NCBI RefSeq assembly: GCF_009660225.1
Contig: NZ_CP045920.1
Span: 1,860,001-1,924,000, forward strand
DNA from: Pseudactinotalea sp. HY158
GTDB lineage: Bacteria; Actinomycetota; Actinomycetes; Actinomycetales; Beutenbergiaceae
Reading direction: 5' to 3'
Length of the DNA stretch: 64,000 bases
The translations under genes were made by a program, and so were the position numbers. This document shows positions 58,701-64,000 of this stretch, piece after piece. Below the pieces are notes generated by a model. The model had not been told where the DNA came from, made no database searches, and saw only the letters and a list, made by a program, of their open reading frames with translations. How positions within the stretch are numbered: position 1 is the first letter of the stretch; the number at the start of each line of letters is the position of its first letter.

Positions 58701-59499
58701 GGTCGTCGTAGGCGAGCGCGACGGGCGTATCACCCAGGGCCGTCAGCTGCGTGGTCGAGGTGCTCAGGTCCACGTTCTCCCCGAGTGGGATGCGGGGAAC
58801 CTCGGCCGTGTCCTCTGTGTCCTCTGTGTCCTCGGATTCCCCAGTGTTCTCACTTTCCCCGGAACCAGCGGAACCATCGGAGCCATCGGCGCCGTCGGGG
58901 CCCTCGGAACCGTCCTGCCCGAGCGCCTCGCGCGTCTCCGGTTCGATCGTGACGATCTCCGAGGGCACGGGATCGAGGGTGTACACGGTGCCGTCGTCGG
59001 CGACGGCCAGCGAGGCGTTCTCGCCCACACGCGCCGCGGGAACGGCCGTCGGATCCGCGAGCACGGAGAGGCCGTCGAAGGGAAGGGACCAGACGTTGCC
59101 GGTGTGCGGGTCGAAGATGCCGACGGTGTTCCGGCCGATCTCGACCTCGCTGTTCGCGGGCAGGGGCAGCGAGGCGTCGGCGAGCTGGACGGTCGCCGTA
59201 TCGATCCGCTGGATGGCCCCGACCTGACGGTCGAGGAGGAACACGTCGCTGCCCTGCTGGAGCACGTCGAGCGAACGGGACGTGCCGGCGAGACTCGCGT
59301 CGAGCTTGCCGACCGGCTCGTTCAGCCGCCCCACCTGCACCGATTGGTCGTTCGTGACCCAGACCCCACCGTCGTGCAGGTCGACATCGGCCGTGGCCAC
59401 GCCCTGGTAGGTGAGCGAGAGCACCAGCACGAGGGCCGCCACGAGGGTGGTGACCGTGGCACTGATCCATTGACGCCGGCGGTGCAGTCTGCGCTCCAA
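52741..59499 (-). CDS. Giant Ig-like / fibronectin type III surface protein B
   Basis: A 2252-aa paralogue of protein A with the same order: signal anchor (about 12-35, LVAALVLVLSLTYQGVATAD), beta-rich domain, acidic stalk, cadherin/Big_9-like repeats (about 430-1500), FN3 repeats (about 1500-1900) and a Cys-paired C-terminal domain (CQVSSC). It differs by three copies of a WxxGxxxGA...YRIDGGSW module near residues 1900-2160, against one degenerate copy in A. The start is an ATG on the minus strand at 59499. It follows the FHA / kinase genes and probably forms one operon with them. It is probably a large envelope-anchored adhesin or scaffold; the ligand is unknown. Confidence 0.88.
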   Translation of the reverse strand: MERRLHRRRQWISATVTTLVAALVLVLSLTYQGVATADVDLHDGGVWVTNDQSVQVGRLNEPVGKLDASLAGTSRSLDVLQQGSDVFLLDRQVGAIQRIDTATVQLADASLPLPANSEVEIGRNTVGIFDPHTGNVWSLPFDGLSVLADPTAVPAARVGENASLAVADDGTVYTLDPVPSEIVTIEPETREALGQDGSEGPDGADGSDGSAGSGESENTGESEDTEDTEDTAEVPRIPLGENVDLSTSTTQLTALGDTPVALAYDDQDRTLELLRPEAEPIDLTGTGVDLASARIQAPSAGSSEVFIATSDALLAVPLDGSEPRIERVQAGTPTAPVQVAGCAHGAWASGEYVRSCTGAEPIHEPIPGYTTGQLKFRVNHELVVLNNLDDGDSWLLEDTLILVDNWTEVTPPSDEEAEEEDSQDLTRDDVPLDQQENHDPVAQDDEFGVRAGGSVVLPVLFNDSDPDGDLLTVTDVGSVPENFGALELVHDGRAVQLHAGGGAGGTVQVDYSISDGRGGSSDATISMRVVPESVNEPPTQVEDIGLTVASGATTSVDVLTSVQDPDGDPVYVVSGESTEQHDVVVNSTGLVQISDRGLTTGERTVPITVSDGRSTAEVVIALTVLDPGPVPPEVVFDYAHGFTGAPIDVSPLVNDRDPAGKPLRLAQVGEAEGATISPRLDDGIFTLTAPAAGSYYVQYTAANDDGLSAEGLVRVDVSDPVQAPPTAVADTALLPPGGTVLVDVLANDVDPSGGVIAVERVDAPGFLSVSVTDHRLLEISSARGFTGPATLDYTVSNGYGRSVGTVTVIPLPVSGTALPPVARPDTARVRAGDYVTIPVLANDTHPDGLPIELRSQLVEVPDAGMIFTSQNTVRFKAPDEAQTLEAIYAIEDSNGQSSSATITIYVVEHSDEVNSAPRPEPVDVRAFAGERIRIPIDLVGIDPDGDSVTLAGVYDAPTLGRVVEVGTGWLDYRAASDAQGIDTFSYLVVDRLGATATAEIQVGVIPPPATNSPPLAVADHISVRPGRAIQVDVLANDTDADGDQLTFGVPAFTQTAGLDLEVQDSLVTFTSPDEEGPLVLGYQVTDRRGGTTEGTLTVEVSADAPLHQPVAVDDVVPDHAIIDAETATLDVLANDWDPDGARSDLSLSITDPSTTEAGARIAGGQLEVTVPDTREVLVYTVTDSDGLTGHAFVEMPGRLDTGPVLRPDVELSVNTGEELAIDLADVVVAPSGRPVQLSDAAATVATNSDGTSPVVDNTTLRFVSADDYVGPATLTFRVTDAEDPNANGILVSTLTLPIQVLPIGAVPPTMRGGSVDLEAGGDPQELILGQLTDDVDTDVEDLTYEVVDQVAGFDAQIVDGMVLRVSADIDTAAGASGNVTVRATDPEGGSGTAAIAVRALASTEPLIVTGPDDLGEVHQGVASTIDVLANDSNPFPGETRTITDATVESGSGTVTIDGANVVLTPSADYVGRMSVVYRVVDVTGQPERTVEGRVSASVLGVPEQPAPPRIESVGNAQVVVSITPPVDNGAPISSYIVTPSGAAAQQCANTTCTLSGLTNGTTYTFTVAAVNEVGESPASNPSADARPDVKPAPVTPPTLTFGDQEITADWTAPANEGTPIREYQLQISPAPSGSGQQSLSGGTTSYTWTGLSNGTAYQFRLRAINDAPDPGDWGPWSATEIPAGLPDAPAVPTVARVDTPAGGQIDVAWTKPFENGAAIAAYWVTMIEDGSAQAPVRFDPGTTSHRFTVVNGRDYGFRVAAENKAGTSDPSAASAPVRSFGKPGIPTSVDAKATGANGTMTLDWTVPSDNGQAISKYEYSVDGGSSWTAVANGGSITGLTNGQRYQVIVHACNTYCGDPSTPDAVTPYGPPGEPTLSSSNSPDPDKSKRSITFSWTAGNPNGATVATQYRIDGGSWKNANNTDSVTVNGVNWEQQLTIDVRVTNTPTEAGNTPQSVTVSTSESMPKPQPPGAPSIAAPEIDKTHSPTKKNPVMTFSWSAGSDQGAETITTQYRIDGGSWQNANNSGTVTKQGQWGQKMTIEVRATNNYGDSTSATKTADPGAQPWSAASKASIDASVDKETVKFDWSSGSATGATIDKTEIRITGTSGWNTTSASGSKSVKVGYSSTAKVEIRQTTNMGDVTTATLSKTTGAKPRNPSATLSRGPAFTSGCQVSSCTPFKVTFSQILPGSYTADIYQDFGGSVSLVRTESMGSVGANGSWTSSYGVYAGKNNGTFWVVIRGPETLTTNKVLW

Positions 59500-59642
59500 G
59501 CTGTCCTCGCTCCTCGTGCGGAAGTCGTCATGGCTGATCGTTGGTGGTGGTCGTCGGACGAGCCGGTCGTGCAGGCCTCGCGGCCGTGCCCGCTCCCGGG
59601 GCGGACCACGATTCGGCCCGTCGGGGTGCGAGGGGCGGGTGC

Positions 59643-60341
59643 CTACTCCTGCGCCTGCATCTCCCGGGCATTCGCCTCGAGCAGTTCGAGGTCGGCCTGG
59701 GTCACGAGCCGCGAGGCGACCGCGTGCTCGACCAGCCGAGCCCGCCGATTCACGGCCAGCTGCTGCTGACCGCCCCGGAGTCCTCGAACACCCTGCCGGT
59801 GGAGCTTATCGCACACGTTGTCGAGCTTCCGGTTGAATTTCGTGATGTTCCACCCAAGCCGGCGCGCGGCGGTGGCCGAGGTGGGGATCGAGGCGGTGGT
59901 GCCGCGGCCGAGCAGCACCGGCTCGGCGAGGGAGAGGATGAGCAGGGTCTGCGACTCCGTGAAGGAGATGGGGCCGATCGTCGTCTCCCCGCCGGCGTGC
60001 AGGCTCGGCGTGGAGGAGGTGAAGGTCGGCGACGACCCCACGATGGTCAGTTCGTAGGTCGTGGGCCCGGCGGTGAACAGCACGGTCGTGCGGGCGAAGA
60101 CGAGCGGCAGCCGCGCACCGGGTGCCAGCCAGGCCTGCACGTGCCCGTCGGAGTCGGTCACCGTGGCGGAGAGCCGCGAGCCCACGTTGTTGAGCCACCA
60201 CATCCCCTCGACCTGCGTGATCGTGAGGAACTGCCGGTGCAGGTACGGGTTGTCGTCGACCTCGAGGTCACCCTCACGGCCGATGAGGAACGGCTCCTGC
60301 TCGTCGAGGTCGAACCACTCCCCGCAGAACTCCACTTGCAT
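59643..60341 (-). CDS. FHA domain protein with possible C-terminal winged helix
   Basis: A 232-aa soluble protein. Residues 1-100 look like a divergent FHA phosphothreonine-binding domain: FLIGREGDLEVDDNPYLHRQ then WWLNNVGSRL. The C-terminal half (about 145-205) resembles a winged helix: TSATAARRLGWNITKFNRKL and DNVCDKLHRQGVRGLRG. It could be a DNA-binding regulator that reads the neighbouring kinase, but this is inference. The ATG at 60341 was chosen; a GTG 6 nt earlier is equally possible. The kinase stop is 17 nt upstream. Confidence 0.75.
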   Translation of the reverse strand: MQVEFCGEWFDLDEQEPFLIGREGDLEVDDNPYLHRQFLTITQVEGMWWLNNVGSRLSATVTDSDGHVQAWLAPGARLPLVFARTTVLFTAGPTTYELTIVGSSPTFTSSTPSLHAGGETTIGPISFTESQTLLILSLAEPVLLGRGTTASIPTSATAARRLGWNITKFNRKLDNVCDKLHRQGVRGLRGGQQQLAVNRRARLVEHAVASRLVTQADLELLEANAREMQAQE

Positions 60342-60358
60342 TGTCACCGCTGTCGTCC

Positions 60359-61855
60359 CTATCCACAGGCCTGTTCGAAGCGCGACAGGACGCCTCGATC
60401 GTTGACGGATGCCACCTCTATGCACACCACGCTACCGGATTCCCGGTCGATCGCGAGCGTCGGCTCGTCGATCCGCGCCGATTCGTTCGTGCCCACGACC
60501 TGCCATACGTAATCGCCCGTATATCCCGGGGCCGCGGTCCATGCGAACGTGACGGCCGCCCCGCCGTCCGCATTCTCCTCGACGTCCGTGGCCCGCAGGT
60601 CGCTCGGGGGGTCGGGGGCGGGCACGTGCTCCACGGTCGGCGGCGCGAGGGTCGGCTCCGGGGTCGCGGGCGCATCCGGGGAGCCGAGCACGCCCGAGAC
60701 GGCCACGGCCACGACCGCCACGACGATTCCCGCGGAGACCGCGTAGGCAGGCCAGCGGCGTCGACGCCCCCCGGCCGGCGGCGGGGGCGCGTCCGGAGTG
60801 ACCGGAGCATCCGCCGCCGGGTCGATGGCGGGCACCCCGCGCGCCCGTGTCGGCTGCTGCGCCTGGGAGCCGCCGGCCGGCGCGAAGCCCCGGGCCGTGG
60901 CCGGGGACGCCGCCGCGGAGATGCTGCGGATCGGCCGGGCCCGGGTGCGCTGGTCCTCGTCCGCCTCGGAGACGAGCCGGGAGGTGTCCGGCAGGTCGAG
61001 CGGGGTGTGGGCGAGGTGGAGTTCCTCCTCGATCCGCTGGAGGCTGCGGCCGAACTCGGCCACCGATGCGAACCGGTCCCCCGCCCGCTTGGCCATGGCC
61101 CGCCGCAGCACGGTATCGAGCGCGACCGGCACGTCCGGTCCCGCAAGCTCCGGCACCGGATCCCGCTGGATCCGTGCCATGAGATCGAGGGCCGTGTTCG
61201 GCCCGCCCGGCCGTTCGAAGGGTGAGCGCCCGGCGATGATCGTGTAGATGGTCGCGGCGAGGGCGTAGGTGTCCCCGCCCGGGCCCCGGGGGGTGTCGTC
61301 GTCGAAGAACTCGGGGGCGGCCCACGGGATCGACATGCCGGTGGCGATGTCGTCGGGAACCTGCGCGGCGACCGAGATGCCGAAGTCCGTGAGCGCGGGC
61401 CACCCGTAGTCGGTCGTGAGCACGTTCGCCGGCTTGATGTCGCGGTGCAGGATCCCGGCCCGGTGGGCGGTCTCGACGGCGCCGGCGAGCCGGATGCCGA
61501 TCCGCAGCGCCTCGGGCACCGCGATGCGCTCCGACTTGTACCGGGCGGCGAGGTTCGGCCGCGGGCAGTACTCCATCACCAGGTACGGGCGATTGTCCGA
61601 GGCGATGTCGGCGTGGTGGATCGTCACGATCGAGGGATGCGCCGAGAGCTGGGCCATGAGGTTCGCCTCGGCCACGAACTGGTGGCGCGCCTGGGCGTCG
61701 GTGGCGTCGGTGAGGAGCACCTTGACCGCCACGAGCCGGCTCGGGAGGTGCTGACGGTAACGGAAGACGTCGGAGAAGCCCCCGGTCCCGATGAGCTGCT
61801 CGTAGGTGTGACCGGCGAGGGTCGGCGGCGTCGAGGTCGGCCGTCTCCGGCTCAT
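60359..61855 (-). CDS. Receptor-type Ser/Thr protein kinase with outer FN3-like domain
   Basis: A 498-aa PknB-like (Hanks-type) kinase. Gly loop IGTGGFSDVF (22-31), Lys45 in VAVKVLL, HRDIKPANVL (137-146) and LTDFGI (155-160) are all intact, so it should be active. A Pro/Ala linker leads to one membrane span (about 365-390). The outer part, about 410-498, is FN3-like (PPSDLRATDV, VTFAWTAAPGYTG) and holds two cysteines. An FN3 sensor is unusual among such kinases (PASTA is common) and mirrors the FN3 repeats of the giant proteins next door. The ATG overlaps the stop of the upstream FHA gene (ATGA). Confidence 0.92.
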   Translation of the reverse strand: MSRRRPTSTPPTLAGHTYEQLIGTGGFSDVFRYRQHLPSRLVAVKVLLTDATDAQARHQFVAEANLMAQLSAHPSIVTIHHADIASDNRPYLVMEYCPRPNLAARYKSERIAVPEALRIGIRLAGAVETAHRAGILHRDIKPANVLTTDYGWPALTDFGISVAAQVPDDIATGMSIPWAAPEFFDDDTPRGPGGDTYALAATIYTIIAGRSPFERPGGPNTALDLMARIQRDPVPELAGPDVPVALDTVLRRAMAKRAGDRFASVAEFGRSLQRIEEELHLAHTPLDLPDTSRLVSEADEDQRTRARPIRSISAAASPATARGFAPAGGSQAQQPTRARGVPAIDPAADAPVTPDAPPPPAGGRRRRWPAYAVSAGIVVAVVAVAVSGVLGSPDAPATPEPTLAPPTVEHVPAPDPPSDLRATDVEENADGGAAVTFAWTAAPGYTGDYVWQVVGTNESARIDEPTLAIDRESGSVVCIEVASVNDRGVLSRFEQACG

Positions 61856-63645
61856 GCGCGCTGGTCCACGATCATGGTGACGCCGTCGCCGAGGTCGATC
61901 GTGGTTCCGGATCCCACCTGCACGCTCTCCCCCGCGCGAAGACGGCGCGGGCCCGCCCCGGGAGTGTTGACGACCGTTCCGTTCGTCGACCGCAGGTCGG
62001 TCACGAGCACGTGCTCGCCCTCGACCCGGATCTCGGCGTGATTACGCGAGATGTCGAGGTTCGGGGAGGGCACGGCGAGCAGCTGGGGCGCCGCGCCCGC
62101 GACCGTCGAGGCGCCCGCATCCGGGGAGCGCCCCACGAGCACCGGGGTGCTCAGGTGGCACACCTGCCCCGTGGAGACGCGCAGGATCGCCCGGGTCGCC
62201 GCCGTGTTCTCGGCGGCCTGGGCGCCCTGGGCTCCCTGGACCCCCTGGGCGGCCTGGGCGGAGGCGAGCCGGGCGGCCTGGGCGGGCGGCACGGAGGAGA
62301 GGATCGTCGACTCGGGCGCCGCATCCACGGCGGAGCCGGCGCTCGGGGCCGGTGCGTCGCCGTCGGGGCCGTACCGGTGGGGAATGATCGTGGCATCGTC
62401 GACCGGCGCCCCGGCCGGCTGCGGCCGAGCAAGGCCCGGGCGGGTTCGCGGTACGGAGTCGATGATCCCCGCCGGCAGGCTGTGCTCCGGCGCTGACGGC
62501 GCTGACGGCGCAGGCGGCACTGGCGGCGCAGGTGGCACTGACGGCTCAGGTGGCGCTGCCGCGGCGGGTGGCGCTGACGCCTCAGGTGGCACCGACGCGG
62601 CGGGCGGCGCTGACGCCTCAGGTGGCACCGACGCGGCGGGCGGCGCTGGCGGCTCAGGTGGCGCTGCCGCGGCGGGCGGCGCGGGCGGCTCCGGGGGGAG
62701 CGACTGCGCGGGCGGCTCCGGCGGATCCGCGGGCAGCGACTGCGCCGGCGGCGCCGCGGGCAGCGACTGCGCCGGTGACTCCGGGGGCAGCGACTGCGCG
62801 GGCGGCTCCGGTGGCAGCGACTGCGCGGGCGGCTCCGGTGGCACTGGTGGCATGGGTGGCAGCGATTGTGCCGGGGGTGCGGGCTCCGGTGCTCCACCCG
62901 GAACGGGCCCGCGGGCGAACGGGCGGCCGAGGATCGTGCGCTCGAGTTCCTCGATGTCGCTGATGTCGTCCAACGCCCCCTCGCCGGGGGATGGTTCCGG
63001 CGGGAGGACCGCGGCCGAACCGGTCCGGCCACCGTGGTCGGGCGGGCCCGCCTGGCCCAGCTGGCCCACCGGGCCCGCCGTGCCCACCGGGCCCGCCGTG
63101 TCCGTCTGGCTCGTGCCCGCCGGCGGCGGCGGCTGCTCCCCGGTGACGAGCGGCACCGGCGGCACGGGCGCGAGTTCGGGCTGGACGCCGAGGATCTGCG
63201 CGATCGTGGCCCCGGCGACCCGCACGGTTCCCTGGGCGCCGCCTGGATCGCGCACGCTCAGGGTGTGCGCGAAGACCACTCCGCCGGCGAGCGGATAGGT
63301 GCGCTCGACCGAGGCACCCTCGACCCACACGTGCGCCTCGTACACGCCCAGGCCGATGTGCTCGGCCCACGGGGCGCCGTCCCTGCCGCTGAGCCGCCGG
63401 CCGCCGATGAGCGCGGAGACCGATCCGCGCAGGAGCACCCGCACGCCGTCGACGCCCATATGCACGAGGGCGTACGGCCCGGCCGTGCCCTCGAGTTCAC
63501 GCACCCAGGCGGGCATGGGTGCGGCGGCGACCATCGCACCCCAGACCCGTTCGACCACCGCGGGAGGAATGCCGGGGTGCACGAGCGCCCCCGCGCCGTC
63601 GTGAGCGAGCGTGAGCCAGTCACCCGGCCCGTAGCTGTACCTCAT
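61852..63645 (-). CDS. FHA domain protein with long proline-rich linker
   Basis: A 597-aa protein. The N-terminal 160 residues form a conserved-looking domain (MRYSYGPGDWLTLAH, YALVHMGVDGVRVLLRG) of unknown fold. A 300-residue linker is rich in Pro, Ala, Ser and Glu with PPEPPAQSLP repeats. The C-terminal FHA domain (about 500-590) has VLVGRSPDAG, SRNHAEIRV and TDLRSTNGTVV, the phosphothreonine-binding residues. It probably binds a phosphorylated partner of the kinase encoded next. Similar proteins accompany kinase/phosphatase pairs, but no PP2C phosphatase gene is seen inside the window. Confidence 0.88.
   Translation of the reverse strand: MRYSYGPGDWLTLAHDGAGALVHPGIPPAVVERVWGAMVAAAPMPAWVRELEGTAGPYALVHMGVDGVRVLLRGSVSALIGGRRLSGRDGAPWAEHIGLGVYEAHVWVEGASVERTYPLAGGVVFAHTLSVRDPGGAQGTVRVAGATIAQILGVQPELAPVPPVPLVTGEQPPPPAGTSQTDTAGPVGTAGPVGQLGQAGPPDHGGRTGSAAVLPPEPSPGEGALDDISDIEELERTILGRPFARGPVPGGAPEPAPPAQSLPPMPPVPPEPPAQSLPPEPPAQSLPPESPAQSLPAAPPAQSLPADPPEPPAQSLPPEPPAPPAAAAPPEPPAPPAASVPPEASAPPAASVPPEASAPPAAAAPPEPSVPPAPPVPPAPSAPSAPEHSLPAGIIDSVPRTRPGLARPQPAGAPVDDATIIPHRYGPDGDAPAPSAGSAVDAAPESTILSSVPPAQAARLASAQAAQGVQGAQGAQAAENTAATRAILRVSTGQVCHLSTPVLVGRSPDAGASTVAGAAPQLLAVPSPNLDISRNHAEIRVEGEHVLVTDLRSTNGTVVNTPGAGPRRLRAGESVQVGSGTTIDLGDGVTMIVDQRA
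62493..62860. repeat. Degenerate short tandem repeats encoding the FHA linker
   Basis: A run of 9- to 36-bp units. The clearest is a 36-bp unit at about 62571 and 62607 containing GCTGACGCCTCAGGTGGCAC. They encode PPEPPAQ/PPEASAPPAA-type repeats in frame. Confidence 0.8.
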
Positions 63646-63696
63646 GCGTTCCTCCGAATCGATCTCGCACCCCGGGCGTCGGCGGGTGGTTCCTCA

Positions 63697-64000
63697 TCAA
63701 CCGACGGCCGGGAAGACGCCCCAATACGCGGCGACCAACAACAACGCGAGCGACCCGACATGCGTCGCCCACCAACTCACCTTATCCGTCACCGTGAAAT
63801 ACGTACCGGCGCGTCTCGCGTGCATGGCCGCCCGGACGGAGACGACGCCGACCACCACCGCGAAGATCCCGAGGAGCTGAACCAGGATCCAGCCACCGAT
63901 GACGACCGTGTCGTCGAGATGGTAGTTCATCGCGAGGGTGGCGATCTGGGCGATATACGCCACGAACGTCGTGACGACGGCGAGTGCGGCGAGTCCGGCC
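63697..64000 (-). CDS. Small membrane protein, 5' end outside window
   Basis: At least 100 codons on the minus strand end at 63697, with no in-frame stop up to the window edge. The visible part is largely hydrophobic: ALAVVTTFVAYIAQIATLAM forms one span (upstream of the first GTG, which argues that the gene begins further out). IGGWILVQLLGIFAVVVGVV forms a second and WWATHVGSLALLLVAAYWG a third. A basic loop (AAMHARRAG) lies between the last two. No family was recognised. It may belong to the same transcription unit as the FHA gene 51 nt downstream. Confidence 0.65.
   Translation of the reverse strand, partial: AGLAALAVVTTFVAYIAQIATLAMNYHLDDTVVIGGWILVQLLGIFAVVVGVVSVRAAMHARRAGTYFTVTDKVSWWATHVGSLALLLVAAYWGVFPAVG

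Overview
The window is high-GC DNA with GTG/TTG starts and dense operons. It reads as a chromosomal segment of an actinomycete, most likely Micrococcales-like. The evidence is the actinobacterial AceE / PucR-type FasR / fabD-fabH-acpP-fabF block, DUF3052 and DUF3145 proteins, two DUF222-HNH genes, a Zur-controlled znuACB-zur cluster, and an FHA / Ser-Thr kinase / Ig-FN3 / MoxR / DUF58 / transglutaminase-like locus. Genus cannot be fixed from sequence alone.

Layout. 0.1-3.4 kb: amidohydrolase, tRNA-Val, then a minus-strand trio (DUF3052, peroxiredoxin, glycerophosphodiesterase). 3.6-6.4 kb: aceE with a strong terminator. 6.5-13.1 kb: fasR-like regulator, a lineage-specific 514-aa protein on the opposite strand, then fabD-fabH-acpP-fabF. 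fabD carries a clear +1 frameshift. 13.2-18.6 kb: DUF3145, a 1312-aa sortase-anchored glycoside hydrolase/esterase fusion, and peptide deformylase coupled to a DUF2510-like membrane protein (to 20.1 kb). 20.5-24.2 kb: tRNA-Asn, first DUF222-HNH gene, a small conserved-looking protein, tRNA with CAT anticodon. 24.2-31.9 kb: dnaG, dgt, polysaccharide deacetylase, dusB and a YibE/F membrane protein, all minus strand. 31.9-35.6 kb: zinc uptake operon with its repressor and a DedA-like protein. 35.7-39.3 kb: uppS, recO, a 72-bp tandem repeat block, leuA and a leucine-rich leader peptide.

39.4-63.6 kb is one large minus-strand locus. In transcription order it has an FHA protein, a receptor-type Ser/Thr kinase with an outer FN3-like domain, a small FHA plus possible winged-helix protein, giant Ig/FN3 protein B (2252 aa), giant Ig/FN3 protein A (2090 aa), MoxR ATPase, DUF58 protein and a transglutaminase-like membrane protein. 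A second DUF222-HNH gene sits on the opposite strand exactly between the two paralogous giants. The transglutaminase-like protein has lost all three catalytic residues. Together these suggest a phosphorylation-linked envelope system with duplicated giant surface proteins and a pseudo-enzyme. This is the best candidate here for an undescribed system.

Other points of interest: a leuA leader with four Leu codons whose 5' end can pair with the leuA ribosome-binding region, a Zur box overlapping a predicted leaderless znuA promoter, and several in-frame minisatellites that lengthen low-complexity linkers.
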